A DNA stretch of 64,000 nucleotides from Vandiemenella viatica (lineage: Eukaryota > Arthropoda > Insecta > Orthoptera > Morabidae): contig CM061921.1 of the NCBI GenBank assembly GCA_031002005.1, positions 121,178,597 through 121,242,596 of the forward strand. The letters run 5' to 3'. Shown one piece after another: positions 12,590 to 23,709 of this stretch (position 1 is its first letter; every line of letters starts with the position of its first letter). Position numbers and translations under genes: made by a program. The notes under the pieces were generated by a model, which ran no database searches, was not told the DNA's origin, and was given only the letters and a program-made list of their open reading frames with translations.

Positions 12590-14692
12590 CAGGGTTTCCA
12601 GGAATGAAATGATAATCCCACAATCGCAAATAGGTCACATCATATGGCAAAAGTCTAAACGTTTAAAGATATTGATTTTTTTATTTTATTTTTTCGAAAC
12701 ATGTGATTTTGTTTAGTTTATTCCATGCCATATCTAATTAAGACTATTGGAACTCTGTTTTTTAAAAATTTACTCAAGAATGTTTGAGTCATTAAAAACA
12801 ATGTTCTTTATTTTTCTTAAAATGTTAATGAAACCTTTAAAAAAAAATTTAAATCATTATCACCATTTTTTTTTTTTTTACTACAGGTTTAAAATGCACA
12901 ATTGTTTCTTTAACAGAATGAAATGCCATCAAACTATCATTTTGAAGAAGTATATAATAACTATACCATTTAAGATTTTTTATAAGGTTTTTTCTAACAT
13001 TTTAAGAAAAAAGAACTTTGTTTTAGATGACTCAAATATCTTTGAGTAAATTTAAAAAAGACAAAGTTCAAAAAGTCTTAATTTGTAGAAATGGCATTGA
13101 CTAAACTGAACAAAATTACATGTTTCGAAAAAATCTAAAAAAAATCAATATCTCAAAAATGATCAGACTTTTACTAAAATAATATTTTGTCATGTGGTAC
13201 AATACAATATATTTATTTTCCATTGATCTCAATATAAGTGACTGGCTCTGTGTGATGTGGAAAGTTGTCAATTTACAGATAAACAATTGCATAACAAAGT
13301 AATACAGACACCAGAAGATGTACAGTTATAGCATACTAAACAATTGTATAACAAAATATTATGTGTTGGGAGCTTATTGAAGATATGTATCCCAGAATAT
13401 CGGGCCCCTTTTTGAACAAATAACAATGACTTGTAATCCTTGTGAAGATTATTTTTACTTCTAGTGCCATAATTGTGTATTTTACTATTAGTTTCAAACA
13501 AAGTATAATTTGCGGCTACAAAGGATATTAATGTGTATATATACTCAGCCACCAATGTAAAATCCCTAACATCTTTAACAGCTCTTTATATGAAGTTCTA
13601 TTGCTATCACCACACATAATTCTTATTGGTTGCTTTTGGGCTTTGAACACATTGTCTCTATGGGTAGAATTGCCCCAGAATATTATTCCATATAACAAAA
13701 ATAAGCAAAATAAACTAGCATCATATGGAGATCATCTATATTCGAAATTGTACGAATTTCAAATGTGGCTGCACCCAATCGCTTTAGCAAGTCAGAAACA
13801 TGTACCTTCCAATTTAAATTATGATCAATATGCAAACCTAGAAATGTCACACACTATACCTCTTGAATGGACTGGCCTGCAAATTTTATGTCTATTTCTG
13901 GTGTTAATATGTGTGATGTACTGAATTGAATGTATTGAGTCTTATCAAAGTTTAAAGACAAGCCATTATTAGCTGCAAATAATTTATTAATAAGGTCAAA
14001 GACATAATTTGAAATATATTCTGTAGATAAATTTGGAGTATTTTTAATTCTTATGCTTGTGCCATCTGCAAATTGGACAAATTTTGAATTTTTAGATGAA
14101 ACACAGGGTGGATCATTTACATATATTAAAAACAATAGTGGCCCCATTATAGAACCCTGAGGTATTCCACATCTGATTAATTAACTCTCAAAAAACAGAG
14201 GACTACTTAAGGCAGCCTTAAAATTCTCCATTGACGCTTTCTGTTTTCAATTCAGAATGTAAGAACTAAGCCATTTATTAACAATGCCATCTATACCACT
14301 ATATTTTAAATTTCTGTATCAGAATTTTATGATCTACACAGTTAAATACCTTAGATTAGTCACAAAAATTTCCCACAGGAATAAATTTAACATTTATTCC
14401 TTCTAAAATATTGCCAGTGAATGCAAATATAGCTTTTTTCTATTGAATGACTCTTTTGAAAACCAAATTGTGACTTAGTTAGAATATTATTATTTTTAAG
14501 GTATCACCTAAATTCTGTTCTACATTGCTTTCTTGAAAACTTTGGAAAAAGGCTGTTAGTATTGACATAAGATGGTAATTTGGTACGGCTGACTTATCTT
14601 CCTACAGCATACAGCACACTTAAGCCTTTCTGTAGGAAATGGTGTTTCTTATCTGTGGTTGCAGGATTATTCTTTCATTCCTGGATACCCTG
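12590..14692. mobile_element. Palindromic TA-flanked MITE interrupted by a LINE
   Basis: The outer ends are inverted copies: CAGGGTTTCCAGGAATGAAA at 12590 and, on the other strand from 14692, CAGGGTATCCAGGAATGAAA, with similarity continuing for about 45 bases. Each end abuts a TA (12588-12589, 14693-14694). Inside the left end a long hairpin has arms about 12640-12858 and 12975-13200 around a loop of about 115 bases. The distal end of the right arm is separated from the rest by LINE sequence (about 13206-14640). The simplest history is a palindromic Tc1/mariner-type MITE into which a LINE later inserted. Confidence 0.65.
13206..14640 (-). mobile_element. Non-LTR retrotransposon fragment (jockey/CR1-like reverse transcriptase, degenerate)
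   Basis: On the minus strand, 14147-13854 encodes a reverse-transcriptase core: GPLLFLIYVND, then a catalytic box read as FADG instead of FADD, so the second aspartate is lost. Further along, 13555-13268 matches the usual C-terminal tail of such elements (YGTRSKNNLH followed by a KGxxYSGIxIFNxLP pattern). Stops and frameshifts separate the parts. The element lacks its endonuclease and is 5'-truncated. It sits inside the MITE at 12590-14692, so it is younger than that element. Confidence 0.75.
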
Positions 14693-15521
14693 TATATATT
14701 GAGTGATGATTTAATAGTGTCTTTTATTTTTATGCACCATTTTCAACCATTATCTGTTGCAGTAATAATAGAAAAACAGATAGGTGACCAGATTAAGATT
14801 TATGAACATTGGCTGAACTTTGATCAATATCAGATACATCATATTGCAACCACGATTACAGGTAATGACAAGAACTTGAAATAACTCCAGTGTCTGTTTT
14901 ATGATTACGATTTGGATACTATATTTCTTATATAATTGCACATAATGTTATAGCTGTGTTCCTAGAATGTCATTTTGTAAATTGCAATGCTTTTGGCCAT
15001 CAGAACTGTAATGACTCTTCATATGCAACTGAAATGGAATCAAGCTAATTGTAAGTGGTCCAATGGGTAGCTGATTGTAATAAAAGACCAAAAGTATATA
15101 TTATATTCATGCATTCTCCTCAAATTGCACAACAAGTTGGACTAATCATTTTGACATTTGTTCTAATGGAGAGGTATAAAGTTATGCATAAAATAATAGA
15201 GACTTCCAGTGAAACATACTATACTGTATATATAAACATATTGATCACAATATAATGAAATGATATTTGTGATGAAAATCATATTGATTCTATATAAGGA
15301 AATACTAACTCCTAATGCATGCACTGCATTTGATGGAATTTTCAAATGGTAAGTGATGAGTCAATTTCATCATTCTTTTTCATATTATTTTTATGGCTGT
15401 GTTGGAGAACTGAGGAGCAAGGAAGGTAGTCAGATATTTGTGATTAAGAATGGAGAACAAGTTACCATGCATATAAAAAAGTCAGAGATATTAAGTAATT
15501 GGTTTAATAAGACCAGTGGAG
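14693..15521. other. No recognisable gene
   Basis: AT-rich DNA with short random frames on both strands; no repeat or motif recognised. Confidence 0.5.
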
Positions 15522-15532
15522 AGTACATTTAG

Positions 15533-15736
15533 GTTTTTTTAGAGACGGGAAAGGATGGGGGGCAAGGAATGGGAAGGAATTTGGCCATGGCCTTTTGAAG
15601 GAAGCATCCAGGCATATGCCTGGAGTGATTTGGGAAACCATGGAAAACCCAAATCTGGATGCCCGGACCGGGATTCGAACCGCCATCCTCCCGAATGCGA
15701 GGCCAGAACGCTAGCCGTTATACCACAATGCTCGGT
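15533..15736 (-). mobile_element. tRNA-derived SINE, well preserved, with 11-bp target duplication
   Basis: On the minus strand the head carries tRNA-like promoter boxes, including the B box GGTTCGAATCCC, followed by the shared body (a CCAAATC block and the GGCCATGGCC core) and a short A-tail after CCCGTCTCT. AGTACATTTAG occurs on both sides (15522-15532 and 15737-15747), a perfect target-site duplication indicating a recent insertion. It is the same family as 40225-40460 and 29487-29700. Confidence 0.85.
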
Positions 15737-16316
15737 AGTACATTTAGACATGAAAGGGGAATATTCAGAGAAGCTGCTCCATATAGGTAGAAATGAACAG
15801 ACTAAAATTTTGGAAAAAAAGTCCTGAGGATGTTATGAGGAAACTAACAATTGAAGACGCAGAATACAATATTGTGCTATAACTTTAAATATTATTTAGC
15901 TTGAGTCTGCAGACTTACTGTTCACCAGGGAATTGGAATAGTGTCACAGTAGTACTGGTCAATATAGCATGGGAGATAAACAGGACTGAAATTTACAGGT
16001 TGATTAGTTTGATATTGGTAGTAGGTAAATTGATGGACAGATTGATATGCAACCATATAAAGAGCATTTGACAGTGTGAGGTATAGAATGTTGGTAAATA
16101 AAGTAAACCAATGTAAAAGTAACTTGCTGGGTAGAGGAATTCTTAAATGGTAGGAAGCAAAATGTTAGAGTAGGAAATGCAATATCAAAAGAGGTAAAAG
16201 TAAATATGGGAATGACACAGGGTATTGAATTGAGGCCATTCCTTTTTTTTATTCTAATTAATGATTGTATTGGTGGTTTACAGTCAGAAGTTAGGCTATT
16301 AGCTGATGCCATAATA

Positions 16317-17744
16317 CACAGACGGAAAAAAAAATCCCAACACCAAGAAAAAATTATTGTAGAGTAATGAAATTTGGACAATGCATTTGTCAAGTTAACA
16401 TGTTTAATTGATTAAATTTTCAAGATCACAGGTTAATTTAAGCTCAAGAAAATGCATTTCAAATGTGAAATACTGTTAAATTAATAGCCGGTGTAACCTC
16501 CAGAATTTTGAATGCAAGCCTGCAAACGTGAATGCATTGTGTCATACAGGTTTCGAATGTCACTTTGTGGTATGGAGTTCCATGCTTGTTGTACTTGTGC
16601 TGTCAATACTGGGACGGTCAGTGCTGGCTGTGGATGATGCTGGAGTTGTCGTCCAATGATATCCCATACGTGTTCAATTGGAGACAGATCTGGTGATCTC
16701 GCAGGCCAAGGTAACATGTCGACACTCTGTAGAGCACGTTGCGAGACAACAGCGGTATGAGGGCGAGCGTTATCCTGTTGAAAAACTCCCCCTTGAATGC
16801 TGTTCATGAATGGCAGCACTACAGGTTGAATTACCAGACTGACGTACAAATTTGCAGTCAGTGTGTTTGGTATAACCACAAGAGTGCTCCTGCTGTCATA
16901 GGAAATTGCTCCCCAGACCATGACTCCAGGTGTAGGTCCAGTGTGTCTAGGCCGCAGACAGTTTGGTTGCAGGCGTTCCCCTGGCCTCCTTCTGACCAAC
17001 ACTCGGCCATCACTGGCACCAAGGCAGAACCTGCTTTCATCAGAAAACACAACAGATCTCCACTCCGTCCTCCAATGAGCTCTGGCTTGACACCACTGGA
17101 GTCGCAAACGGCGATGGCTTGTAGTCAGTGGAATGCACGCTACAGGGCGCCTGGCTCGGAGCTGTCCTTGAAGTAACCGATTTCTAACAGTTCGTTGTGT
17201 CACTGTGGTACCAACTGCAGCTCGAATTTCTGCCGCAGACGCAGTACGATGCGCCACAGCTGTACGCCGAATACGGCGGTCTTCCCTCTCAGTAGTACCA
17301 CGTGGCCTCCCGGAACCCGGTCTTCTTGAGGCAGTACCATCCCTTGACCACTGCACCCAACAATCATGCACAGTGGATACATTCCGGCCAAGTCTTTCTG
17401 CAATATCGCGAAAAGAAAATCCACCTTCTCGTAGCCCTATTACACGACCTCGTTCAAACTCGGTGAGCTGTTGATAATGGCTTCTTCGTCTTCTTAAAGG
17501 CATTCTTGGCTAACATCAACTCACTATGTCAAATCTCAGCGGTAAATAACGTTCACAAACTTTACAGCGCGTATTTAAAGCAAACCTGATTTGCAAGCTC
17601 TGAGTAGCGCTACTAGCGCCACACTTATGCGCGAAGCGCGAAATTTGAATCGATGTCATCTTTCAGATGTATAAACACGCCTACCAAATTTCGTTTATCT
17701 AACACAAGTCTTTCTTGGTGTTGGGATTTTTTTTTCCGTCTGTG
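16317..17744 (-). mobile_element. Apparently intact Tc1-like DNA transposon
   Basis: Terminal inverted repeats start CACAGACGGAAAAAAAAATC at 16317 and, inverted, at 17744. About 34 bases are nearly identical, with weaker similarity beyond. TA dinucleotides flank both ends (16315-16316 and 17745-17746), the Tc1/mariner target signature. The 1428-bp element encodes one uninterrupted transposase on the minus strand and lies in a LINE reverse-transcriptase frame, which reads on across the insertion. Perfect structure plus an open frame make this the best candidate in the window for recent or current activity. Confidence 0.9.
16481..17503 (-). CDS. Tc1-like transposase, complete 340-residue frame
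   Basis: This enzyme would bind its own terminal repeats in the nucleus and catalyse cut-and-paste transposition into TA. Residues 1-110 form the bipartite helix-turn-helix DNA-binding region: LTEFERGRVIGL, then FRDIAERLGRNVSTV, with the linker GSGRPRGT at 63-70. The catalytic DDE domain shows D155 (VFSDESRF), D244 (FQQDNARPH) and E277 (SPIEHVWD), with WGA near 197-199 between them. I count 32 residues between the second aspartate and the glutamate, two fewer than the classical DD34E spacing. Length matches the 330-350 residues usual for the family. The chosen ATG at 17503 precedes a basic stretch and leaves about 240 bases to the transposon end. Host control is not evident. Composition is more GC-rich than the surroundings, consistent with a recent arrival. 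Confidence 0.92.
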   Translation of the reverse strand: MPLRRRRSHYQQLTEFERGRVIGLREGGFSFRDIAERLGRNVSTVHDCWVQWSRDGTASRRPGSGRPRGTTEREDRRIRRTAVAHRTASAAEIRAAVGTTVTQRTVRNRLLQGQLRARRPVACIPLTTSHRRLRLQWCQARAHWRTEWRSVVFSDESRFCLGASDGRVLVRRRPGERLQPNCLRPRHTGPTPGVMVWGAISYDSRSTLVVIPNTLTANLYVSLVIQPVVLPFMNSIQGGVFQQDNARPHTAVVSQRALQSVDMLPWPARSPDLSPIEHVWDIIGRQLQHHPQPALTVPVLTAQVQQAWNSIPQSDIRNLYDTMHSRLQACIQNSGGYTGY

Positions 17745-17960
17745 TATTCTAATGGTATTAAAATGTGAGAAGACTATCTACAGCTAGATTGGAATCTGGA
17801 CAGAATATTTAACAGGGTAGGTCAACATGGAGTGAAGATAAATGCGCCATCTTATTAGGTGCACAGAAAAAAACATTGTAGGTTTGCTAAGGTTATAGGG
17901 TGCTTGTTGAACAACATAAATGAAAATATCTTGGTTTAATATTTACAGTATACTCAATTC

Positions 17961-18889
17961 CATAGGACATATTTGGCAGGTCATAAGGAAACATATCAAG
18001 ATCCATCATTTATTGGAGTTGTTGTTAAGGGGATGTACTCAGTGGGATACCTCGGGTGGTGCAGGTAGTGCAGGTGCCCTGAGCGCCGCTGAAAGGGACG
18101 GGGTGCAAAATTGGCAAATTATTAAACTTAAAAATCAAAATAAACCAAATATTCAAGCACATTGCTGGTGAGCTTACATGAACCAGCTGCAGGGAATAAG
18201 TAAACAGTGAATCGTCTAAGTTTTTGGTAATCGGAACATGAACGGAAGTTATATTGCATGCTCTGTCCAGATGTCCTTGAATGGGCCAATAGTAGCAGCC
18301 TCTGCCCCATGCCTAATCTGGCAAGTTTTGATCTAGGGATATAAGACACACCATACTTTCTCCATTGGTTAATTGCTGATATGTTAAGCATGGCATAATT
18401 GAGCATTTTATTTGTATTGCATTTGCCGCGTGCGATCGTCAAGCTACTCGATATAATGTTAAATTACAGTCAAGGACAATGCTTTGAACAAAAATATTTG
18501 ACCAACATACATTAATTTACTGAAATTATATTTTCCACAGTAGGTAATATACTCGATATAAACATTTGTAAGTGACATGATCTCGAATCGAACTGTGTTT
18601 ATTTACATTGAAATTCATTTGAATACTATGATAATTAATAATATAAGTACCCAACATGCAAAAACCTAAAAATAGTAGGTACAGTCAAACACATTTTATA
18701 TGGCTTACCAACTGATGCATGTACCTGCACAGGGGTTCATTCAGAGACTTTGAGTGTCGTTTTTTAGTATTTTTAAGACCCTTTTACTAGCTTAATATAC
18801 AAGTTAAGCTAGGTAACTATGAAAATAACTTTGACACCAATCTGGCAACTCAGACCACTGTTCACCAAAGTTTATTGCAAATTATTCAC
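17961..18889. other. No confident gene; small GC-rich patch
   Basis: A GC-richer patch near 18040-18110 encodes a G/A/S-rich stretch in one frame but has no family match I know. The rest is AT-rich with random frames. It may contain decayed ends of the LINE on the left or of the hAT-like element on the right. Confidence 0.4.
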
Positions 18890-20290
18890 AAATAAAAATA
18901 TTATAGTCTCATGTTTGACTCTACTCCTGACCATGCACATCATGAGCAGATGTCACAAGTATTGAGATATGAAGAAGTTAATTCTGAGAGGAAATCAGTC
19001 TGCTTTAGGAAGTCTTTACTTGGTTTCATCCAGATGAGTCGAAAGGACACTGGAAGATTAATGGGTGAAATCTATAAGCAGCTAGAGAAAGATGGTATGG
19101 ATATACAGGATTGTCATTCACAATGTTATGACTACACTGTTGTGATGGCTGTGCACCAAGCTGGTGTTCACGAAATAACAAGCAAAAATAACAATCGGGC
19201 GATATTTATGAATTGTGGTAAACTCAATTTGGTTCTTATTCATGCAGCCAAGCAGGATACTGTAACATTTTTCGGAACTACTGAAACTATTTATGTATTC
19301 TTTTCTCGATCCAACTCTGTGCTGGGAAAAACTCAGGAACTCCATACCTGTGGTTATAAAGTAAGAATCTGGAACAAGATGTAGTACAAAGTTAAAGCAG
19401 TAAAGCCAGTTGCCAAATATCTTGAAGATATGCTGAATGTTCTCCTAAACATGACATGATGGCATTCAAATTAGTGAAAAAAGAAATGAGGCAAGACTTA
19501 TCCTATAATTTTTTGACTTTGTTAGGATATTCTATTGAGCAAGTTAAAAAGCAGCTCCAGGATTATAGCATAAATTTTCATGACGCTGGCTTGGATATAA
19601 AAGCCTTCCCAGAGGTTTGTTAATGATGCACTCGAGAAAGGTTTCAATCTTTGCAGGGAATGAGATGTAATGATTGAAAGATGTCAAAGGTGAAAGAAAA
19701 CATATGGCTGGATAAAATACAAAGAATGCTGGGTTGACTGCTAAGGAAGAATGAGTTATAAGGGGATCGTATTGTGTGTGAAATGAGCGAAAGGTTTAGT
19801 CGTTTGCATGAAACCAACGCCAGATTTGTATTTCTCCAAGATATTAAAAACTGTGTTATAGCACTGACAATTGCGACCATTTAAAGAAGAAGTCTAAAGA
19901 ATTTTGAGATTTCTCTGACTGTGATGCTAATGGAGGACAGTTATATGAAGAAATATTGAATGTTTGAATGCTAGTATTCACAAGAAAAAACATACACAAG
20001 AAATAATGTGAAAAATCTTCTTCATTGTTCAGTACATAGATGAGAGCATCTTTCAGAATCTGTGCATATCAATTCATATTATTGCTATGATTGCAATAGT
20101 CATTGCAAAGTTGCAGTCGATGTTTCAGTAAACTAAATACTGTCGTATCTGAGGGCTACAATTGGTCAAGAAAGGTTATCCGACATAGCTTTGCTCAGTG
20201 TTGAGTGAGAAGACACCAAAGAAACTTCAAAAATGCTATTAATCTATTTGTGTCCCGGAAGGCAAGGAAGGTGCAATTTTAAGTTTAATA
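18890..20290 (+). pseudogene. Degenerate hAT-type (ZMYM1/DUF4371-like) transposase
   Basis: An open stretch at 18911-19384 has the pattern of the catalytic region of ZMYM1-like hAT transposases: ERKSVCFRKSLLGFI, then a KDTGRLMGEIYKQLEKDG block, then a CHSQCYDYTVVMA segment matching the CRSQGYD-type motif, and further on HAAKQDTVTFFGTTE. Beyond 19384 the homology limps on through stops and frameshifts. Near 20140-20200 sequence resembling the C-terminal dimerisation region (RATIGQERLSDIALLS-like when read in frame) can be made out. No zinc-finger part or terminal repeats are visible. It is a dead transposon relic rather than a host ZMYM gene, since there are no introns and many stops. Confidence 0.65.
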
Positions 20291-21884
20291 CTATTAAACA
20301 ATTTTGTCAATTTTGTTCTAAAACAGAAATTAAAAGTGTTTGTAAGATTTATGATTGTTTTATTTAGTGAATCTATTTATTTCATATTTAAATAATTTAC
20401 GAAAGGGCACAATTTAAATGTTTGCCCTAGCTGCCATTTCTGATTGGTATGCCCCTGGATGTACTAGCAATTTATGGTCAAAACTTGGTCAGATAATTGT
20501 TTCAATATGGTGGTGTAGTATGATAACCACAATTTGCATATCAAATATAGTAAGGGCTAAAAAGGTGGACAGCTAGATTTGTTTGTGTATATTTCCACTG
20601 AACACAGTGAGTAATTGCTATAATAAAGGAGCTGGTTTTGGTGTCACTAAACGTCTAGATGTATGTGAAGAGAATGCTAGAGTGTATGTGGCATATATTG
20701 ATGATGTCGCTTGGAGTAGTCAGAGACTGGAATAAATCACCAAGGGATATTATGAATAATTTGCCCAAAACACTGATACAATTTAAAATCAATAAAGATA
20801 AAAATTAGGTGGATAGCAATATCTTACACAAATAATTTAAGATAAAAAATGAAAAAGAGAAAAAAAAAAAAATTGACAAATTGTTTAGTTTCCATTGGTC
20901 CAAGTGCTCCAGTGCGATTAAACCAGATTAAATGCCAACAACTAATACATTATCATTCATGATTTTATTACTAAGTTCATCATGCCTGGCCATCTTCTTT
21001 CAGGAAATTATGTAAAGATGTCCTTTTTCTTCAGAAAGATCATTAGCTCCTTTTCTAGCTTGAGCATGCCTCAAAAAACTTTTCATCCATTTAGAAACAA
21101 TGTTTCTTATCTTTACAGTTGACATGAATCAAACTACTGTGACTAGGTATTTAATAAAATTTAGAGAAGTTTTACTAGAAAGGAGTGATTTTATGTTTAC
21201 ACTTGTATTTGCATACATTACAACCCCTTTTAAATGTCAGTTTTGTTAGTCACTTTTTTATTATAATATTATTTTTATGAATTCTTAACTTTTTCATTTT
21301 TTTTTTTATTTTTTTTTTTTAATATCCTATCCTGTAATTACCTGCAATTTCAGGTCAATGTCTGATTTACTTTTGTCTATAAAAATATTGTATCCTTGAA
21401 GGGAGGGAAGTTAAAGAAAATTTAATTAGCAAAAAAATTGTTTTATTTGATCTTTTCATGGCTGGCAATTACTTTCCCAAATCAGGATAGTAATAAGTTA
21501 AATATTTAAAGTTTATTTATTATTTTAATGTTATACAGCAGCCAGCAGGTTGGGTTATTTTGTTGAAGTGCTATTCTGTTGGATTTGTGGATGTAAATCT
21601 GTGAGTTCAGATATCACAACATATATACCACCGATCATCATTATAGCAGCTATCTGAGGAAATATCAAGACTATATATAATTTCTAAAAAGCAGAAGAAA
21701 TTTTACTCAGCTCACAGATAGAGCCTCAGAAGCTGAATCTTTAGATTATCACAAGAGATAATTTAGTAAACATCTGACATTTGGTACACAATATAAATTT
21801 CTATCCATATTTAAAACTATTGGGGAAAGCTACATTAAAAAAACTGTCCAATATATAGTGTCACAACTGTATAATACCTAATTT
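20291..21884. other. AT-rich DNA without recognisable genes
   Basis: Contains A- and T-runs near 20855-20875 and 21300-21320. Only short random frames are present and no family was recognised. Confidence 0.5.
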
Positions 21885-22600
21885 TTTCAGTCTTTTTTTA
21901 AACTTTTCAGAACTTCCCTTGTTAATTTCTTCCAATCCCTAACTCCCTTACCTACAAAAGATAATTTTACTACTCCCTTATTCCTGAAGTAAAGTGCCAG
22001 CTTGTAGTCATGATCATTTCTTCCCTTCCATGTACTACTTCTAATCATTTTACAAATATCCATCCAAACCTCATTACCAATACATGCCTTGTGCTCTCAC
22101 AAGACTCTCTTCATCCTCTTCCTGTCTTCCAATAATTCCCAATCCAAGTCTTTTACCATATCAGTTGCTGATTGCGTTCTTCAGTTATTTACACAAACAA
22201 ATCTAGCTGGCCTCCTTTGCACGCCTCCAACTCATGTATTTGATACTAAAAATGTAGCTCCAACAGTACATTACCATATTCCAGCAATGGTCTGACCAAG
22301 AATATGTAACCCAATTCCGTCACTACTGTGGTACATTTCCCAATCACACTAGCCAGTATATGAGGGATTTTGAAACTTTTTCCTACCACTTACCCAGTTG
22401 AGTCTATTATCAATTATTATGCCAAGATATTTACATCTTTGAGTAACAAAGCAACAAGCAATTCTATCTCACCCTATATTCATAAACAACATTTCTTTTC
22501 TTAACTGTGTATCTGATAAACTGACCATTATTGGCATTTATCTTCACTATTTATTGACCTAACCAATTAGATATCTTTTCCAGGTCACCCTGCAGTATTC
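21885..22600 (-). pseudogene. C-terminal fragment of a CR1/L2-like LINE
   Basis: Read on the minus strand this matches the region after the reverse-transcriptase domain: near 22230-22200 a VQRRPARFVC block, then ATDMVKDLDWELLEDRKRM near 22160-22105, then EHKA, a DHDYKL block and a final W-K-L segment near 21930. Upstream (22600-22330) INANN and KKRNVVYEY-like remains fit the part between the catalytic box and the C-terminus. Stops break the frame. It is a different subfamily from the LINEs at 23710 and 58565. Confidence 0.65.
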
Positions 22601-22614
22601 ACAGTATTCTCCTA

Positions 22615-22770
22615 CGTTTGAGTCCCGGTCTGGTCATCCAGATTTTAGTTTTCCATAGTTTCCGAAAATCAATCCGTATGAATGCCAATATGGTTTCTCC
22701 AAAAATCCATTACCAAATTCCTTACCATTCCTAGCTCCCAATCCTTTCCCACCTCCATTAACTTTGACTT
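22615..22770 (+). mobile_element. Degenerate SINE copy (body only)
   Basis: Starts with GTTTGAGTCCCGGTCTGG, a decayed B-box region, and continues through CATCCAGATTTTAG, TTTCCATAGTTTCC and the CCAAATTCCTTACCATTCC segment shared with the SINE at 40225-40460. The A box and a clear tail are missing. Confidence 0.65.
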
Positions 22771-23709
22771 CAATGAGTTATAAAGCCATAAGCAAAAGTA
22801 AACCATTAACACAATCATTGCAATAATGTATTGCCATGGTTACTTTACACTGCCCTGTGGTACACCCATTTTCACTTCCACCTATGTTGATATGACCACA
22901 GCACTTTAAATTTACCCACATAGTCTCTTCTTAAATGCATGTTAATGGCTTTCCATTCCATTGGCTTCTGAATCCCCATGATTTGACTGCCTTTAGGGAT
23001 CGAATCCAACACAGTGGCAACAGGGTACCCTGGCCCACTCCTCGATATTCCGCCCTCCTTTCGTTATGCCGTTGGAAAGTGATGGGTGACTACTTTTACT
23101 GGAAATCATCCAGTTGTCAGAGCCTCATCAATGCAAACAAGATATCTTTAAGAAAAAACTGAGTGGTTATATTACTGAAAACTACTAATACTCCATTCAA
23201 GAACCTGTATGAAAGAGTTAAATGTATCTAATATGATTTGCAAAATTTAGTTATAAAAATTAATGTTTGCTTTTTTTTTCTTTGTAACATAGAAGAATTT
23301 TAATCATTATGCTTATTCTTTGTCTTGTATGTATATTTATTAACCATGTCATGTGTCACATCCTACAGGTCCTTCTTCAGCAGGGATCTATGACACAGGA
23401 ATAATCGATAAACAAATAGCATTAAGCTCACATTTTCTATGTACTTAATGGTCTGTTTTTTTCCTGCAGTGAAAACCATTTCAATATTCAAAATCTCTCC
23501 CATGAAACTCTATTGATAGATATGTTTTGTGATAATTACTCTTTGAACTACACCAAATTGTGTGTTTCCTCCAAATCCATTGCCATACATTTTTCTGTCC
23601 TGAATAGACCACAACAGCATATGCAATAGAGAAGTATTTCATCTCTCTAGTATTCTGCACTACACGAAACAATAATAAAAGAGATCTGATGATCACATTT
23701 CAATGGAAT
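22771..23709. other. No recognisable gene
   Basis: Short random frames; a T-run near 23271-23279. Possibly old repeat debris. Confidence 0.4.

Larger units (their letters stand above)
15930..17960 (+). mobile_element. LINE reverse-transcriptase fragment split by a Tc1 transposon
   Basis: Plus-strand fragments read as a non-LTR reverse transcriptase: a YRLISL-VVGKLM motif near 16010-16040, a GMTQGIELRPFLF block near 16210-16245, and an LLADA sequence just before 16316 where LFADD is expected. The reading resumes after the transposon at 17747 with SNGIK and DLDRIF-like blocks, as expected downstream of the catalytic box. Frameshifts and stops are frequent, and the catalytic aspartates are not intact. 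Outer limits are approximate. Confidence 0.7.

Noticed and set aside
15555..15827. 90-codon plus-strand frame across the SINE
   Set aside because: It is a shadow frame: the sequence is a minus-strand SINE with a perfect target duplication.
16739..17176. 145-codon plus-strand frame
   Set aside because: Antisense to the intact Tc1 transposase; no independent domain.
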